A stretch of 10,174 nucleotides of DNA from CAYSIX01 sp964431205 (GTDB taxonomy: Bacteria; Planctomycetota; Phycisphaerae; Phycisphaerales; Phycisphaeraceae): NCBI GenBank assembly GCA_964431205.1, contig CAYSIX010000155.1, positions 1-10,174 of the forward strand, read 5' to 3'. This document shows positions 1 through 5,539 of this stretch, piece by piece (position 1 is the first letter of the stretch; each line of letters begins with the position of its first letter). A model generated the notes under the pieces. That model ran no database searches. It was not told where the DNA came from and was given only the letters and a program-made list of their open reading frames with translations. A program made the position numbers and the translations under genes.

Positions 1-250
1 GGTCCGGCGTGAACTGGATCCGCTTGAACGCCAGCCCCACCGCCTGCGCCAGCGTCCGGACCAGCATCGTCTTGGCCAGGCCCGGCACCCCCACGATCAG
101 CACGTGCCCACGGCACAGCAAGGCCACCAGCAGCGACTCGACCGTCGCCTCCTGGCCCACGATCACGCGGCCCAACGCGTCTCGCAACGCCTCGGCCCGC
201 TGGCGGATCTCGTCGAACGTACGCAGCTCATCGCCGGGGGCTTCACCCAT
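1..250 (-). CDS. MoxR-family AAA+ ATPase, N-terminal part (cut by window edge)
   Basis: Reading the minus strand from the ATG at 250 gives 83 residues, open to the left edge, so the C-terminal part is missing. Residues 28-33 are GRVIVGQ-like, the usual MoxR entry sequence. The Walker A motif GVPGLAKT lies at residues 54-61 and is followed by a conserved MoxR-like stretch ending in RIQFTPD. Walker B and the sensor residues lie outside the window. MoxR ATPases are cytoplasmic chaperone-like AAA+ proteins, often encoded beside DUF58 and von Willebrand A domain proteins. Those partners would lie off the left edge if present. No Shine-Dalgarno sequence precedes the start, but a TATGCT hexamer ends 8 nt before it. 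The gene diverges from the secreted-protein gene. The family call is firm; the specific role is unknown. Confidence 0.9.
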   Translation of the reverse strand, partial: MGEAPGDELRTFDEIRQRAEALRDALGRVIVGQEATVESLLVALLCRGHVLIVGVPGLAKTMLVRTLAQAVGLAFKRIQFTPD

Positions 251-258
251 CGGCCCCA

Positions 259-288
259 AGCATACCGGCCCGACCCGCGCCTTGTCCC
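259..288 (-). promoter_or_regulatory. candidate promoter of the MoxR gene
   Basis: On the minus strand GGGACA (288-283) is followed after 18 nt by TATGCT (264-259), which ends 8 nt before the ATG at 250. This would give a transcript starting at or within a few bases of the start codon. The hexamers match sigma-70 consensus at 4/6 and 5/6. Inferred from position and consensus only. Confidence 0.35.
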
Positions 289-332
289 GCCGATCCCGTG
301 GAAAATGATGCGCGGCCGACCGCCACGGTCGA

Positions 333-338
333 TATAAT
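333..338 (+). promoter_or_regulatory. perfect TATAAT -10 element before the secreted-protein gene
   Basis: TATAAT at 333-338 matches the sigma-70 -10 consensus exactly and stands out in GC-rich DNA. It ends 5 nt before the ATG at 344 and 8 nt before the ATG at 347. I see no convincing -35 box 16-18 nt upstream. Transcription would start at about 344-346, so the mRNA is probably leaderless and the GTG at 341 is unlikely to be used. Confidence 0.45.
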
Positions 339-343
339 CGGTG

Positions 344-1180
344 ATGATGCTTCCCGCTCGCCGTGCCATGTCGATCCTGCTGCTGACCGCAGCGCTGATG
401 CCGGCGGGGCCGGTCTCGGCGCAGACCCAGGCGTTCAGCCCCGTCGATCAGGCCGTGGCCGACCTCGACCCCCTGGCGACCAGCTTCCGCCGCATCGACC
501 CGAGTCTGGCCGTGTACAACCCCAACTCGTCCATCTACCAGATCGGCGGAAGCGATCCGCTGCGCAACGCCGCCGGCGGCATCGACCCGAGGACCGGCCT
601 GGCCGTGCCGCGCAACTTCGTCTTCGAGCAGCCCGGTGTCCGGGTCTTCCTGAATCGTCCCGATTACCTCGTCCTGACCAACGAAGACCTGCGCCGGCCC
701 GAGTTCGGGCTCAACGTGGCGCCGGCGATCGACCGCGCCTTCATCGAGCTGATCCCGCCGGGCGCCGTGTTCGACCTGGTCCCCCGCGATGACCGCGCGC
801 CGCTTCTGATCGACGAAGACGATTCGCAGCCGGACCGCCGCCTGGGCACGCCGCTGAGCGGCCTCGGGGGCGCGGCGGACCCGCTCGACGCCGACGGGCT
901 GGCCGGTTGGTCGCGGCGCGAGCTCGACCCGGCGGGCCTGTCGTGGTCCGTGCGTCAGACGCCCTGGGGGCAGGAGCGGCACATCCATCACGCGCCGGTG
1001 GGCCCACGAGGGACGTCGCTCGCTGATCCGGCCCGGCGTGTGCCTCTGCCGCGCCGGCTTGACGCGGCCGAGCAGCCGCCCGAGCGCTCGCCGGAGGAGA
1101 TGATGCCGCTGCCGCCATCGCTGCTCGATGCACCGGTCGTGCCCGACAACGGCGACGGGGGCGACCGCGACGGGCAGTAG
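344..1180 (+). CDS. secreted protein of unknown function
   Basis: A 278-residue protein that I do not recognise. The N-terminus looks like a Sec signal peptide: arginines near residues 6-8, a hydrophobic stretch SILLLTAALMPAG, then VSA just before QTQAF, so signal peptidase I cleavage is likely near residue 27. The mature part has an N-terminal region of about 130 residues with NPNSSIYQIGG, a VPRNFVFEQPGVRVFLNRPDY stretch split by short polar segments, and FIELIPPGAVFDLVP. The last 130 or so residues are rich in Pro, Asp, Arg and Gly and look disordered. There is no further membrane segment or lipobox, so export to the periplasm or beyond is likely. ATG at 344 is chosen because the TATAAT at 333-338 would leave the in-frame GTG at 341 outside the transcript; ATG at 347 is also possible. 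It diverges from the MoxR gene. Confidence 0.75.
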   Translation: MMLPARRAMSILLLTAALMPAGPVSAQTQAFSPVDQAVADLDPLATSFRRIDPSLAVYNPNSSIYQIGGSDPLRNAAGGIDPRTGLAVPRNFVFEQPGVRVFLNRPDYLVLTNEDLRRPEFGLNVAPAIDRAFIELIPPGAVFDLVPRDDRAPLLIDEDDSQPDRRLGTPLSGLGGAADPLDADGLAGWSRRELDPAGLSWSVRQTPWGQERHIHHAPVGPRGTSLADPARRVPLPRRLDAAEQPPERSPEEMMPLPPSLLDAPVVPDNGDGGDRDGQ

Positions 1181-1204
1181 ATCTCCCCGGGCAGGAGCCC
1201 GACC

Positions 1205-1286
1205 GCGACAAATCGCGTCGCTTCGTCAGGCGCTTGCATTCATCGCCCGGATCGATCGCGGGCGACAAGCCGCGTCGCTTCCTGAG
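1205..1286. repeat. imperfect direct repeat, 2 x 25 bp
   Basis: Positions 1205-1229 and 1262-1286 match at 21 of 25 bases with a 57-bp period, sharing the core CGCGTCGCTTC. A shorter related piece, CGCTTCGT, lies at 1294-1301. The repeat sits in the 127-bp gap between the convergent secreted-protein gene and panC. It may be local duplication or part of a dispersed family; one window cannot decide. Confidence 0.45.
1243..1265. terminator. possible bidirectional hairpin between convergent genes
   Basis: TCGCCCG (1243-1249) pairs perfectly with CGGGCGA (1259-1265) across a 9-nt loop. A smaller hairpin, CGGGC/GCCCG, lies at 1188-1201. Both sit between convergent stop codons, where termination is expected. 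Neither has a T-run on either strand, so intrinsic termination is not demonstrated. Confidence 0.3.
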
Positions 1287-1307
1287 CACGACCGCTTCGT
1301 TCGCTGG

Positions 1308-2168
1308 TTACGACGCGTCGCCGCCGAGCAGCATGTTGTCGATCAGGCGGACCTCGCCGAGCTTCGCCGCCACGAGCGCGATGACCCCGCCGGTCAGTGC
1401 CGGCTCGAGGCAGTCCAGCTCGACCAGGGACCGCGGGTGACGCACGACCGCGTATTGCACTTCGAGTTGGTGCGCCTCGAGGACGGCACGCATCGCCGCC
1501 TCGACGGCCTCCGGCTCGCTCTCGCCGTCCCGTGCGACCAGCGTCTCGGCCTGCCGCAACGCCTTGACCAGCCCCAGCGCCCGCCGCCGCTGCTCGTCGC
1601 TCAGGTAACGGTTGCGGCTGGACATCGCCAGGCCGTCCGCCTCACGGATCGTCGGCACCTCCACGATCCCGATCGGCATCGACAGGTCCCTCACCATCGC
1701 CTCGACCACGCGGAGCTGCTGGTAATCCTTGCGCCCGAACGAGGCGTAATCGGGCTGGACGATGTGCAGCAGCTTGAGCACGACGCGGCAGACGCCCGCG
1801 AAGTGCCCCGGCCGCCATCGGCCCTCGAGGCCCTCCGCCAGCGCCGGCACGTCCACCGCGGTGGCCGGGACGTCCGGCGGGTACATCTCGGCCGTGGTGG
1901 GGCTGAACACCCCCGTCGCCCCGCGCTGCGCGCACATCGCCACGTCCCGATCCAGCGAGCGCGGGTACTGCTCGAAGTCCTCGTGCGGGCCGAACTGCGT
2001 CGGGTTGACGAAGATGCTGACCACGACGTGGTCCGCCAGGTGGCGGCACTGGGTGATGTGCTCGAGGTGGCCCTCGTGCAGCGCGCCCATGGTCGGCACG
2101 AGCGCGACGCGACCGGTCAACGCCGCCCGATCCCTCCGCAGCTCGTCGATCGTCCGCGCGATCCACAT
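1308..2168 (-). CDS. panC: pantothenate synthetase (pantoate--beta-alanine ligase)
   Basis: This cytoplasmic enzyme joins pantoate and beta-alanine using ATP, through a pantoyl-adenylate, in the last step of pantothenate (vitamin B5) synthesis for CoA. The 286-residue protein has the usual length and motifs in order: PTMGALHEGH at residues 25-34, holding the HxGH nucleotide-binding signature (H31, H34); FVNPTQF at 53-59; GRKDYQQ at 145-151; and MSSRNRYLS at 182-190, the KMSKS-like loop. The start at ATG 2168 fits the family N-terminus and has no Shine-Dalgarno sequence; instead a promoter-like pair places transcription start at the A of the ATG. No panB or panD is visible nearby. The gene lies downstream of the glycosyltransferase on the same strand, 91 bp apart, but probably has its own promoter. 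Identification is secure. Confidence 0.97.
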   Translation of the reverse strand: MWIARTIDELRRDRAALTGRVALVPTMGALHEGHLEHITQCRHLADHVVVSIFVNPTQFGPHEDFEQYPRSLDRDVAMCAQRGATGVFSPTTAEMYPPDVPATAVDVPALAEGLEGRWRPGHFAGVCRVVLKLLHIVQPDYASFGRKDYQQLRVVEAMVRDLSMPIGIVEVPTIREADGLAMSSRNRYLSDEQRRRALGLVKALRQAETLVARDGESEPEAVEAAMRAVLEAHQLEVQYAVVRHPRSLVELDCLEPALTGGVIALVAAKLGEVRLIDNMLLGGDAS

Positions 2169-2174
2169 GCGAGC

Positions 2175-2203
2175 AGATTAGCGGGAATGCGGGGCAGCGT
2201 CAG
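2175..2203 (-). promoter_or_regulatory. leaderless-type promoter of panC
   Basis: On the minus strand CTGACG (2203-2198, 4/6 to TTGACA) is followed after exactly 17 nt by TAATCT (2180-2175), which ends 6 nt before the panC ATG. The predicted transcription start coincides with the start codon, and no Shine-Dalgarno sequence is present. The -35 lies inside a tandem CAGCGT duplication (plus strand 2195-2206). Confidence 0.5.
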
Positions 2204-2212
2204 CGTTGAGCC

Positions 2213-2228
2213 GGCGGGCCTGCCCGCC
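2213..2228 (-). terminator. GC-rich hairpin after the glycosyltransferase gene
   Basis: GGCGGGC (2213-2219) and GCCCGCC (2222-2228) form a 7-bp inverted repeat with a 2-nt centre (6 bp with a 4-nt loop is more realistic). It lies about 30 nt beyond the glycosyltransferase stop and 10 nt before the panC -35 element. No T-run follows on the minus strand, so a terminator role is only plausible. Confidence 0.3.
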
Positions 2229-2259
2229 TCTGACCGCACAACGGGTCGCGCCGCGTCAC

Positions 2260-3351
2260 CTATCGAGCCGGGAACTGGATGCCCTCGCCCGTCACGGTGC
2301 GGTAGAGGTGCAGGACGCGTGACATGCGATCGGAAGCGAGCCGCCCGTCGCAGATCCACTGCTTGGCGCGCCGGCCCAGGTCCTTGGCGGCTTCGGGCTC
2401 CTCGATCAGGCGGCGCAACTGCTTGGCCCACTTCGCCGGCGTCGGGTCCTCCATCACCCACGCCGTTTGCCCGTCGATCAGGTAATCCAGCCACGGGTCC
2501 CGCTGGGCGATCACGGGGATGCCGTGCGCCATCGCCTGCAGCGTGATGGTCCGCGACTTGCCGAGCGCCTGCGGGTGAAACAACACGTCCGCCCGCAGCA
2601 GCAGCTCGCGGTGCCCCAGCCGACGCGGCACGAACGACAGGTTGGACAGCAGGCCCAGCCGACTGGCGACCTTCCAGATCTGATGCTGATCGGCGCCCTG
2701 GCCGTCGAAGAAGAACTGCGTCTGCGGGTGCTGCTCGGTGACCTCGGCCATCCCCTGCAGCAGGACGGCGTAGTCGTCGTCGTACATTCCGTTGCCGCTG
2801 ACCACGGCGCACAGCGCGTCGCGCTGGTCGGGCGGTTCCGCATCGGAGGCGTCCCGGCCGCGGGGTGCGTGGACGCCCGGCGGGATCGTCTCGACGACGA
2901 TCGACGGGTCCACCCGCTGACGCAGTGCCTGACCGATCGGCTCGGTGCTCGCCGCGAACGCGGCGCGGTTCGCCGGCGTCCGCTTCAGGATCGGCTCGAC
3001 CAGCTTCAGGTCCAGGCACGAGTTCGCGGTGAAGATCACCGGGCACTGCAGCTCCTCGCCCAGCCGCGCCGCCGCACGCCACATCCGCCCGTCGACCGCG
3101 TGCACCAGGTCCACCCCCGTCCGCGCCAGCTCCGCGCTCAGCCGCGCCAACCGACGCCGGTTCAGCACCGGCCACCGCGACTCCTCCCACGTCAGCCGGT
3201 TCACGAACATCGTCGAGTCGTCCAGCGCCAGCGTGCTCGGGGTCACCTGCGTCACCTTCACCTGCTCGTCGATCAGTCCCACGGTCAGCGCCGCGAACCA
3301 TGACAGCTCCTCGTCCAGCCAGGCGGTGTTCGCTACCAACGCGACGTGCAT
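2260..3351 (-). CDS. GT4-like (GT-B fold) glycosyltransferase with altered EX7E motif
   Basis: A 363-residue cytoplasmic protein. Residues 1-165 look like a GT-B N-terminal acceptor domain, starting MHVALVANTAWLDEE, with DLVHAVDGRMW at 81-91 and a PPGV hinge at 157-160. The C-terminal half matches GT4 donor domains: FFFDGQG at 213-219, the RLGHRELLLRADVLFHPQ segment at 244-261, then LQAMAHGIPVIAQ at 271-283. In GT4 enzymes the equivalent of this last region carries the EX7E motif; here the two positions are G264 and Q272. The GKSR segment at 264-267 is also unusual. Family members transfer sugars to lipids, proteins or small molecules; donor and acceptor cannot be read here. ATG 3351 is chosen because the family N-terminus begins there and a promoter-like pair ends 6 nt before it. 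The gene diverges from prmC. It may be an atypical or inactive glycosyltransferase. Confidence 0.85.
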   Translation of the reverse strand: MHVALVANTAWLDEELSWFAALTVGLIDEQVKVTQVTPSTLALDDSTMFVNRLTWEESRWPVLNRRRLARLSAELARTGVDLVHAVDGRMWRAAARLGEELQCPVIFTANSCLDLKLVEPILKRTPANRAAFAASTEPIGQALRQRVDPSIVVETIPPGVHAPRGRDASDAEPPDQRDALCAVVSGNGMYDDDYAVLLQGMAEVTEQHPQTQFFFDGQGADQHQIWKVASRLGLLSNLSFVPRRLGHRELLLRADVLFHPQALGKSRTITLQAMAHGIPVIAQRDPWLDYLIDGQTAWVMEDPTPAKWAKQLRRLIEEPEAAKDLGRRAKQWICDGRLASDRMSRVLHLYRTVTGEGIQFPAR

Positions 3352-3357
3352 GCCGTC

Positions 3358-3386
3358 AGTGTCGATCTTTGGGCAACGGCTTGCAA
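3358..3386 (-). promoter_or_regulatory. leaderless-type promoter of the glycosyltransferase gene
   Basis: On the minus strand TTGCAA (3386-3381) is followed after 17 nt by GACACT (3363-3358), which ends 6 nt before the ATG. No Shine-Dalgarno sequence exists. The arrangement is the same as that of prmC on the other strand, which supports function although GACACT matches the -10 consensus only 3/6. Confidence 0.55.
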
Positions 3387-3442
3387 ATACGGGCCGCGCG
3401 ACCCGGCGGGCCCACGCCCCGCCACGTCCCCACGCGCCGCAC

Positions 3443-3471
3443 TTGCACCGCGCCGCGCACCGCTCGACACT
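3443..3471 (+). promoter_or_regulatory. leaderless-type promoter of prmC
   Basis: TTGCAC (3443-3448), a 17-nt spacer, then GACACT (3466-3471) ends 6 nt before the GTG at 3478. The 17 bases ending at the start codon match those of the glycosyltransferase gene at 15 positions, whereas the spacers differ, as expected for a conserved promoter rather than a long duplication. Confidence 0.55.
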
Positions 3472-3477
3472 AACGGC

Positions 3478-4341
3478 GTGACCTGGACCACCCGCCGACT
3501 CCTGGACTGGACGACCCAATACTTCGAACGCCGGGCGCTCGACTCGCCACGGCTGTCGGCGGAGATGCTGCTGGCGCACGTGCTCGGCGTGCCGCGGCTG
3601 CGCCTCTACATGGAGGCGGACCGCCCGGCGTCGGAGCTCGAGCGGGCCGCCTACCGCGAGCTGGTCGAACGCGCCACGCGGCACGAGCCGGTCGATTACC
3701 TGGTCGGCCAGGCGCCGTTCTTCTCGATGATGTTCCGTGTCAACCCGGACGTGCTGATCCCCCGGCCGAGCACCGAGACGCTGGTCGAGCACGTGATCCA
3801 GCACGCGCGACGGACGCCGGGGTTTCACCGGCCGCTCATCGCCGACGTCGGCACGGGCAGCGGCGCGATCGCCGTGGCCCTGGCGCGGCACGTGCCCGAG
3901 TCACGGGTGATCGCGACCGACGTCAGTGAGGCGGCGCTGGAGCTGGCGCGCCAGAACGCCGAGGCGCACGGGGTCACCGAGCGCGTCGAGTTGCGCCACG
4001 GCGACCTGCTCGATCCGCTGCGGGGGCTGCGCGTGCGTTACCTGGTGAGCAACCCGCCGTACATCAGCGACGCGGAGTGGGCGCAGGTGCAAGCGAACGT
4101 GAAGGAGCACGAGCCGGCCGGGGCGTTGCGGGGCGGCCCGGACGGTCTGGACGTGATCCGGCCGTTGATCGGCGGCGCCCGCGCGGTGCTGGATGAACCG
4201 GGGCAACTGGTGGTGGAGATCGCGGCGTCGCAGGAGGCGGCGGTGCGGGGGCTGGTGGAGGATGACGGCGGATTCGAGCACGTGCACGTGCTGGCCGATC
4301 ATGAGGGTCTGCCGCGGGTGCTGATCGCCGACACGGCGTGA
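3478..4341 (+). CDS. prmC: peptide chain release factor N5-glutamine methyltransferase
   Basis: PrmC methylates the glutamine of the GGQ motif of release factors RF1 and RF2 with S-adenosylmethionine, which improves translation termination. The 287-residue protein is close to the usual length of about 280. The N-terminal helical domain that recognises the release factor covers about residues 1-80. The SAM-binding motif DVGTGSG lies at residues 123-129, and the catalytic NPPY, which positions the target glutamine, at 192-195, followed by ISDAEW. The start is GTG 3478, giving VTWTTRRLLDWTTQYF, which matches the family N-terminus. The open frame continues upstream, but through the promoter and with no family similarity. 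There is no Shine-Dalgarno sequence. The usual partner prfA is not in the window; a YqeY-domain gene follows 42 nt downstream. Identification is strong. Confidence 0.95.
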   Translation: MTWTTRRLLDWTTQYFERRALDSPRLSAEMLLAHVLGVPRLRLYMEADRPASELERAAYRELVERATRHEPVDYLVGQAPFFSMMFRVNPDVLIPRPSTETLVEHVIQHARRTPGFHRPLIADVGTGSGAIAVALARHVPESRVIATDVSEAALELARQNAEAHGVTERVELRHGDLLDPLRGLRVRYLVSNPPYISDAEWAQVQANVKEHEPAGALRGGPDGLDVIRPLIGGARAVLDEPGQLVVEIAASQEAAVRGLVEDDGGFEHVHVLADHEGLPRVLIADTA

Positions 4342-4369
4342 GGGCGTCCCCGCGGCGCGCGGACATCGG

Positions 4370-4375
4370 TATGAT
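4370..4375 (+). promoter_or_regulatory. candidate -10 element of the YqeY-domain gene
   Basis: TATGAT (4370-4375) ends 8 nt before the ATG at 4384, in the 42-nt gap after prmC. There is no Shine-Dalgarno sequence and no clear -35. The gene may have a leaderless transcript of its own as well as readthrough from prmC. Confidence 0.35.
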
Positions 4376-4383
4376 GGTCGGGC

Positions 4384-4818
4384 ATGCTCAGCGAACAGAT
4401 CAAGCAGGAGATCACCAAGGCGATGCGCGCGGGCGACACGCTGCGTCGCGACGTGCTGCGTGTGGCGCTGGGGGAGCTGCAGCTCGAGGAGGGTCGGCAG
4501 GGGCGGCCGCTGCCGGACGACGAGGCGCAGCGGATCGTCCGCAAGCTGATCAAGTCGAACCAGGAGACGATGGAGGCGTCGGGCCCGGGCGAGCGGGCCG
4601 ACCGGTTGCGCGCCGAGATCGAAGCGCTCGAGTCGCTGCTGCCGCAGGCGCTGTCGGTGGAGCAGATCGTGGCGGCGTTGGAGCCCGTGGCCGACCAGGT
4701 GCGTGCGGCGGGCAACGACGGTCAGGCGACGGGGGTGGCGATGAAGCACCTGAAGTCGAGCGGCGCGGCGGTGGAGGGCCGGGACGTCGCCGAGGCGGTC
4801 AAGCGCATGCGGTCGTGA
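4384..4818 (+). CDS. GatB/YqeY domain protein
   Basis: A 144-residue cytoplasmic protein close to the family length of about 150. The start MLSEQIKQEITKAMRAGDTLRRDVLR corresponds to the family signature in which a helix is followed by K/R-D...LR.L; the middle carries EAQRIVRKLIKSNQET at about residues 48-62, then EALESLLPQAL at about 80-90; the tail has GNDGQATGVAMKHLKS near 108-123. The same domain forms the C-terminal tRNA-binding part of GatB, the amidotransferase subunit that makes Gln-tRNA(Gln) or Asn-tRNA(Asn). Stand-alone YqeY proteins have no firmly established reaction; a link to tRNA or to growth control is inference. It probably shares transcription with prmC. Its stop lies only 11 nt from the stop of the convergent lipoprotein gene. 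Confidence 0.92.
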   Translation: MLSEQIKQEITKAMRAGDTLRRDVLRVALGELQLEEGRQGRPLPDDEAQRIVRKLIKSNQETMEASGPGERADRLRAEIEALESLLPQALSVEQIVAALEPVADQVRAAGNDGQATGVAMKHLKSSGAAVEGRDVAEAVKRMRS

Positions 4819-4829
4819 ACGGTCACGGA

Positions 4830-5531
4830 TCAGCCGCGTGGCGTGGAGGGCTCGTCATCGCGCGGGGCGCGTTGGTCCGTCGGCTGGGTGTCGCGACGGA
4901 CGTGACGCCGCAGCAGCGCGTCGTACGCCTGCGTGTACCAGGCGTGCAGGGCCTCGTAGTCCGCGTCGATCAACGGTTGAACCTGTGGATCGTTGAGCAC
5001 GCGTTCGGGGGTGAAACGCCAGGGCGACGCGCTGTCCGGGCGATACAGGACCCGATGCCGCAGCGTCAGGAGCACGTCGCCCTGCTCGGTGGTCCGTTCC
5101 AGGCGGGTCACGACCAGCGCCCACCGACCGCGAACCCGCGCGTCCACCACCGCCATGCCCACCGCCCCGGCGCTGGTCAGCGCCGCCAGGCGATCCATCT
5201 GATTCGCCAGGCGACGACGGCGCAGGTCCTCGCTCGGCTCAAGCACCAGCGCCAAAGCCGCCTCGCCGTCGTTGCGCTCCAAAGCCTCGATGAACTCCGT
5301 CATGACCTGCGACGCCGCGACGACCGCGTCGGACTCGCCCGTCTCAGCCACCGTCGTCGCATCCGCCGGCCTCGGTGACGCGACGCCTTCGCTCGCCCCG
5401 TCGTTGCCCTGACCGCATCCGGCAATCGGCGAGCAGCCCATCGCCACGACCGCGGGCCACGCCTTCGATCGCCAGCCGCCCCGGCCGCGGCACGCACGCC
5501 GCCCCATCCGCTCACCCGCTCGCTCCGCCAT
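4830..5531 (-). CDS. putative lipoprotein with an NTF2-like domain
   Basis: A 233-residue protein of unknown function. An arginine-rich N-terminus is followed by AWPAVVAMGCSPIAGCGQG, where IAGC (Cys39) resembles a lipobox, so membrane anchoring by signal peptidase II is likely. Residues 40-70 are a low-complexity Ala/Glu/Thr linker. The rest, ASQVMTEFIEALERNDGEAA, a GRWALVVTRLER strand, a RHRVLYRP strand and PWRFTPE, has the order of a cone-shaped NTF2/SnoaL-like domain; this is pattern recognition, not proof. The C-terminal 20 residues are charged and probably disordered. The start is uncertain: ATG 5531 has AGAAGG just upstream, 8 nt after the TIM-barrel stop, while ATG 5507 gives a tidier signal peptide. 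The gene is probably co-transcribed and translationally coupled with the TIM-barrel gene. Confidence 0.65.
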   Translation of the reverse strand: MAERAGERMGRRACRGRGGWRSKAWPAVVAMGCSPIAGCGQGNDGASEGVASPRPADATTVAETGESDAVVAASQVMTEFIEALERNDGEAALALVLEPSEDLRRRRLANQMDRLAALTSAGAVGMAVVDARVRGRWALVVTRLERTTEQGDVLLTLRHRVLYRPDSASPWRFTPERVLNDPQVQPLIDADYEALHAWYTQAYDALLRRHVRRDTQPTDQRAPRDDEPSTPRG

Positions 5532-5539
5532 CGCCCTTC

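Larger units (their letters stand above)
3352..3477. repeat. 14-bp inverted repeat bounding the divergent promoter region
   Basis: GCCGTCAGTGTCGA (3352-3365) and TCGACACTAACGGC (3464-3477) are inverted copies matching at 13 of 14 positions. The arms directly touch the glycosyltransferase ATG (3351) and the prmC GTG (3478). Each arm contains the -10-like hexamer GACACT of its gene, so the symmetry may simply be two copies of one promoter. Confidence 0.75.

Noticed and set aside
1128..2546. A 472-codon plus-strand open frame across panC and the glycosyltransferase 3' end
   Set aside because: It is antisense to two recognisable genes and is Arg/His-rich low-complexity translation typical of GC-rich shadow frames.
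3346..3477. In-frame upstream extension of prmC
   Set aside because: It runs through the divergent promoter region and overlaps the glycosyltransferase start. The family N-terminus begins at the GTG at 3478.
3352..3477. Terminal inverted repeats of a tiny mobile element
   Set aside because: The 126-bp interval has no flanking target-site duplication, and each arm ends exactly at a start codon and contains that gene's -10 element.
3352..3891. In-frame upstream extension of the glycosyltransferase
   Set aside because: It lies antisense to prmC. The GT-B N-terminus begins at MHVALVANT (3351).
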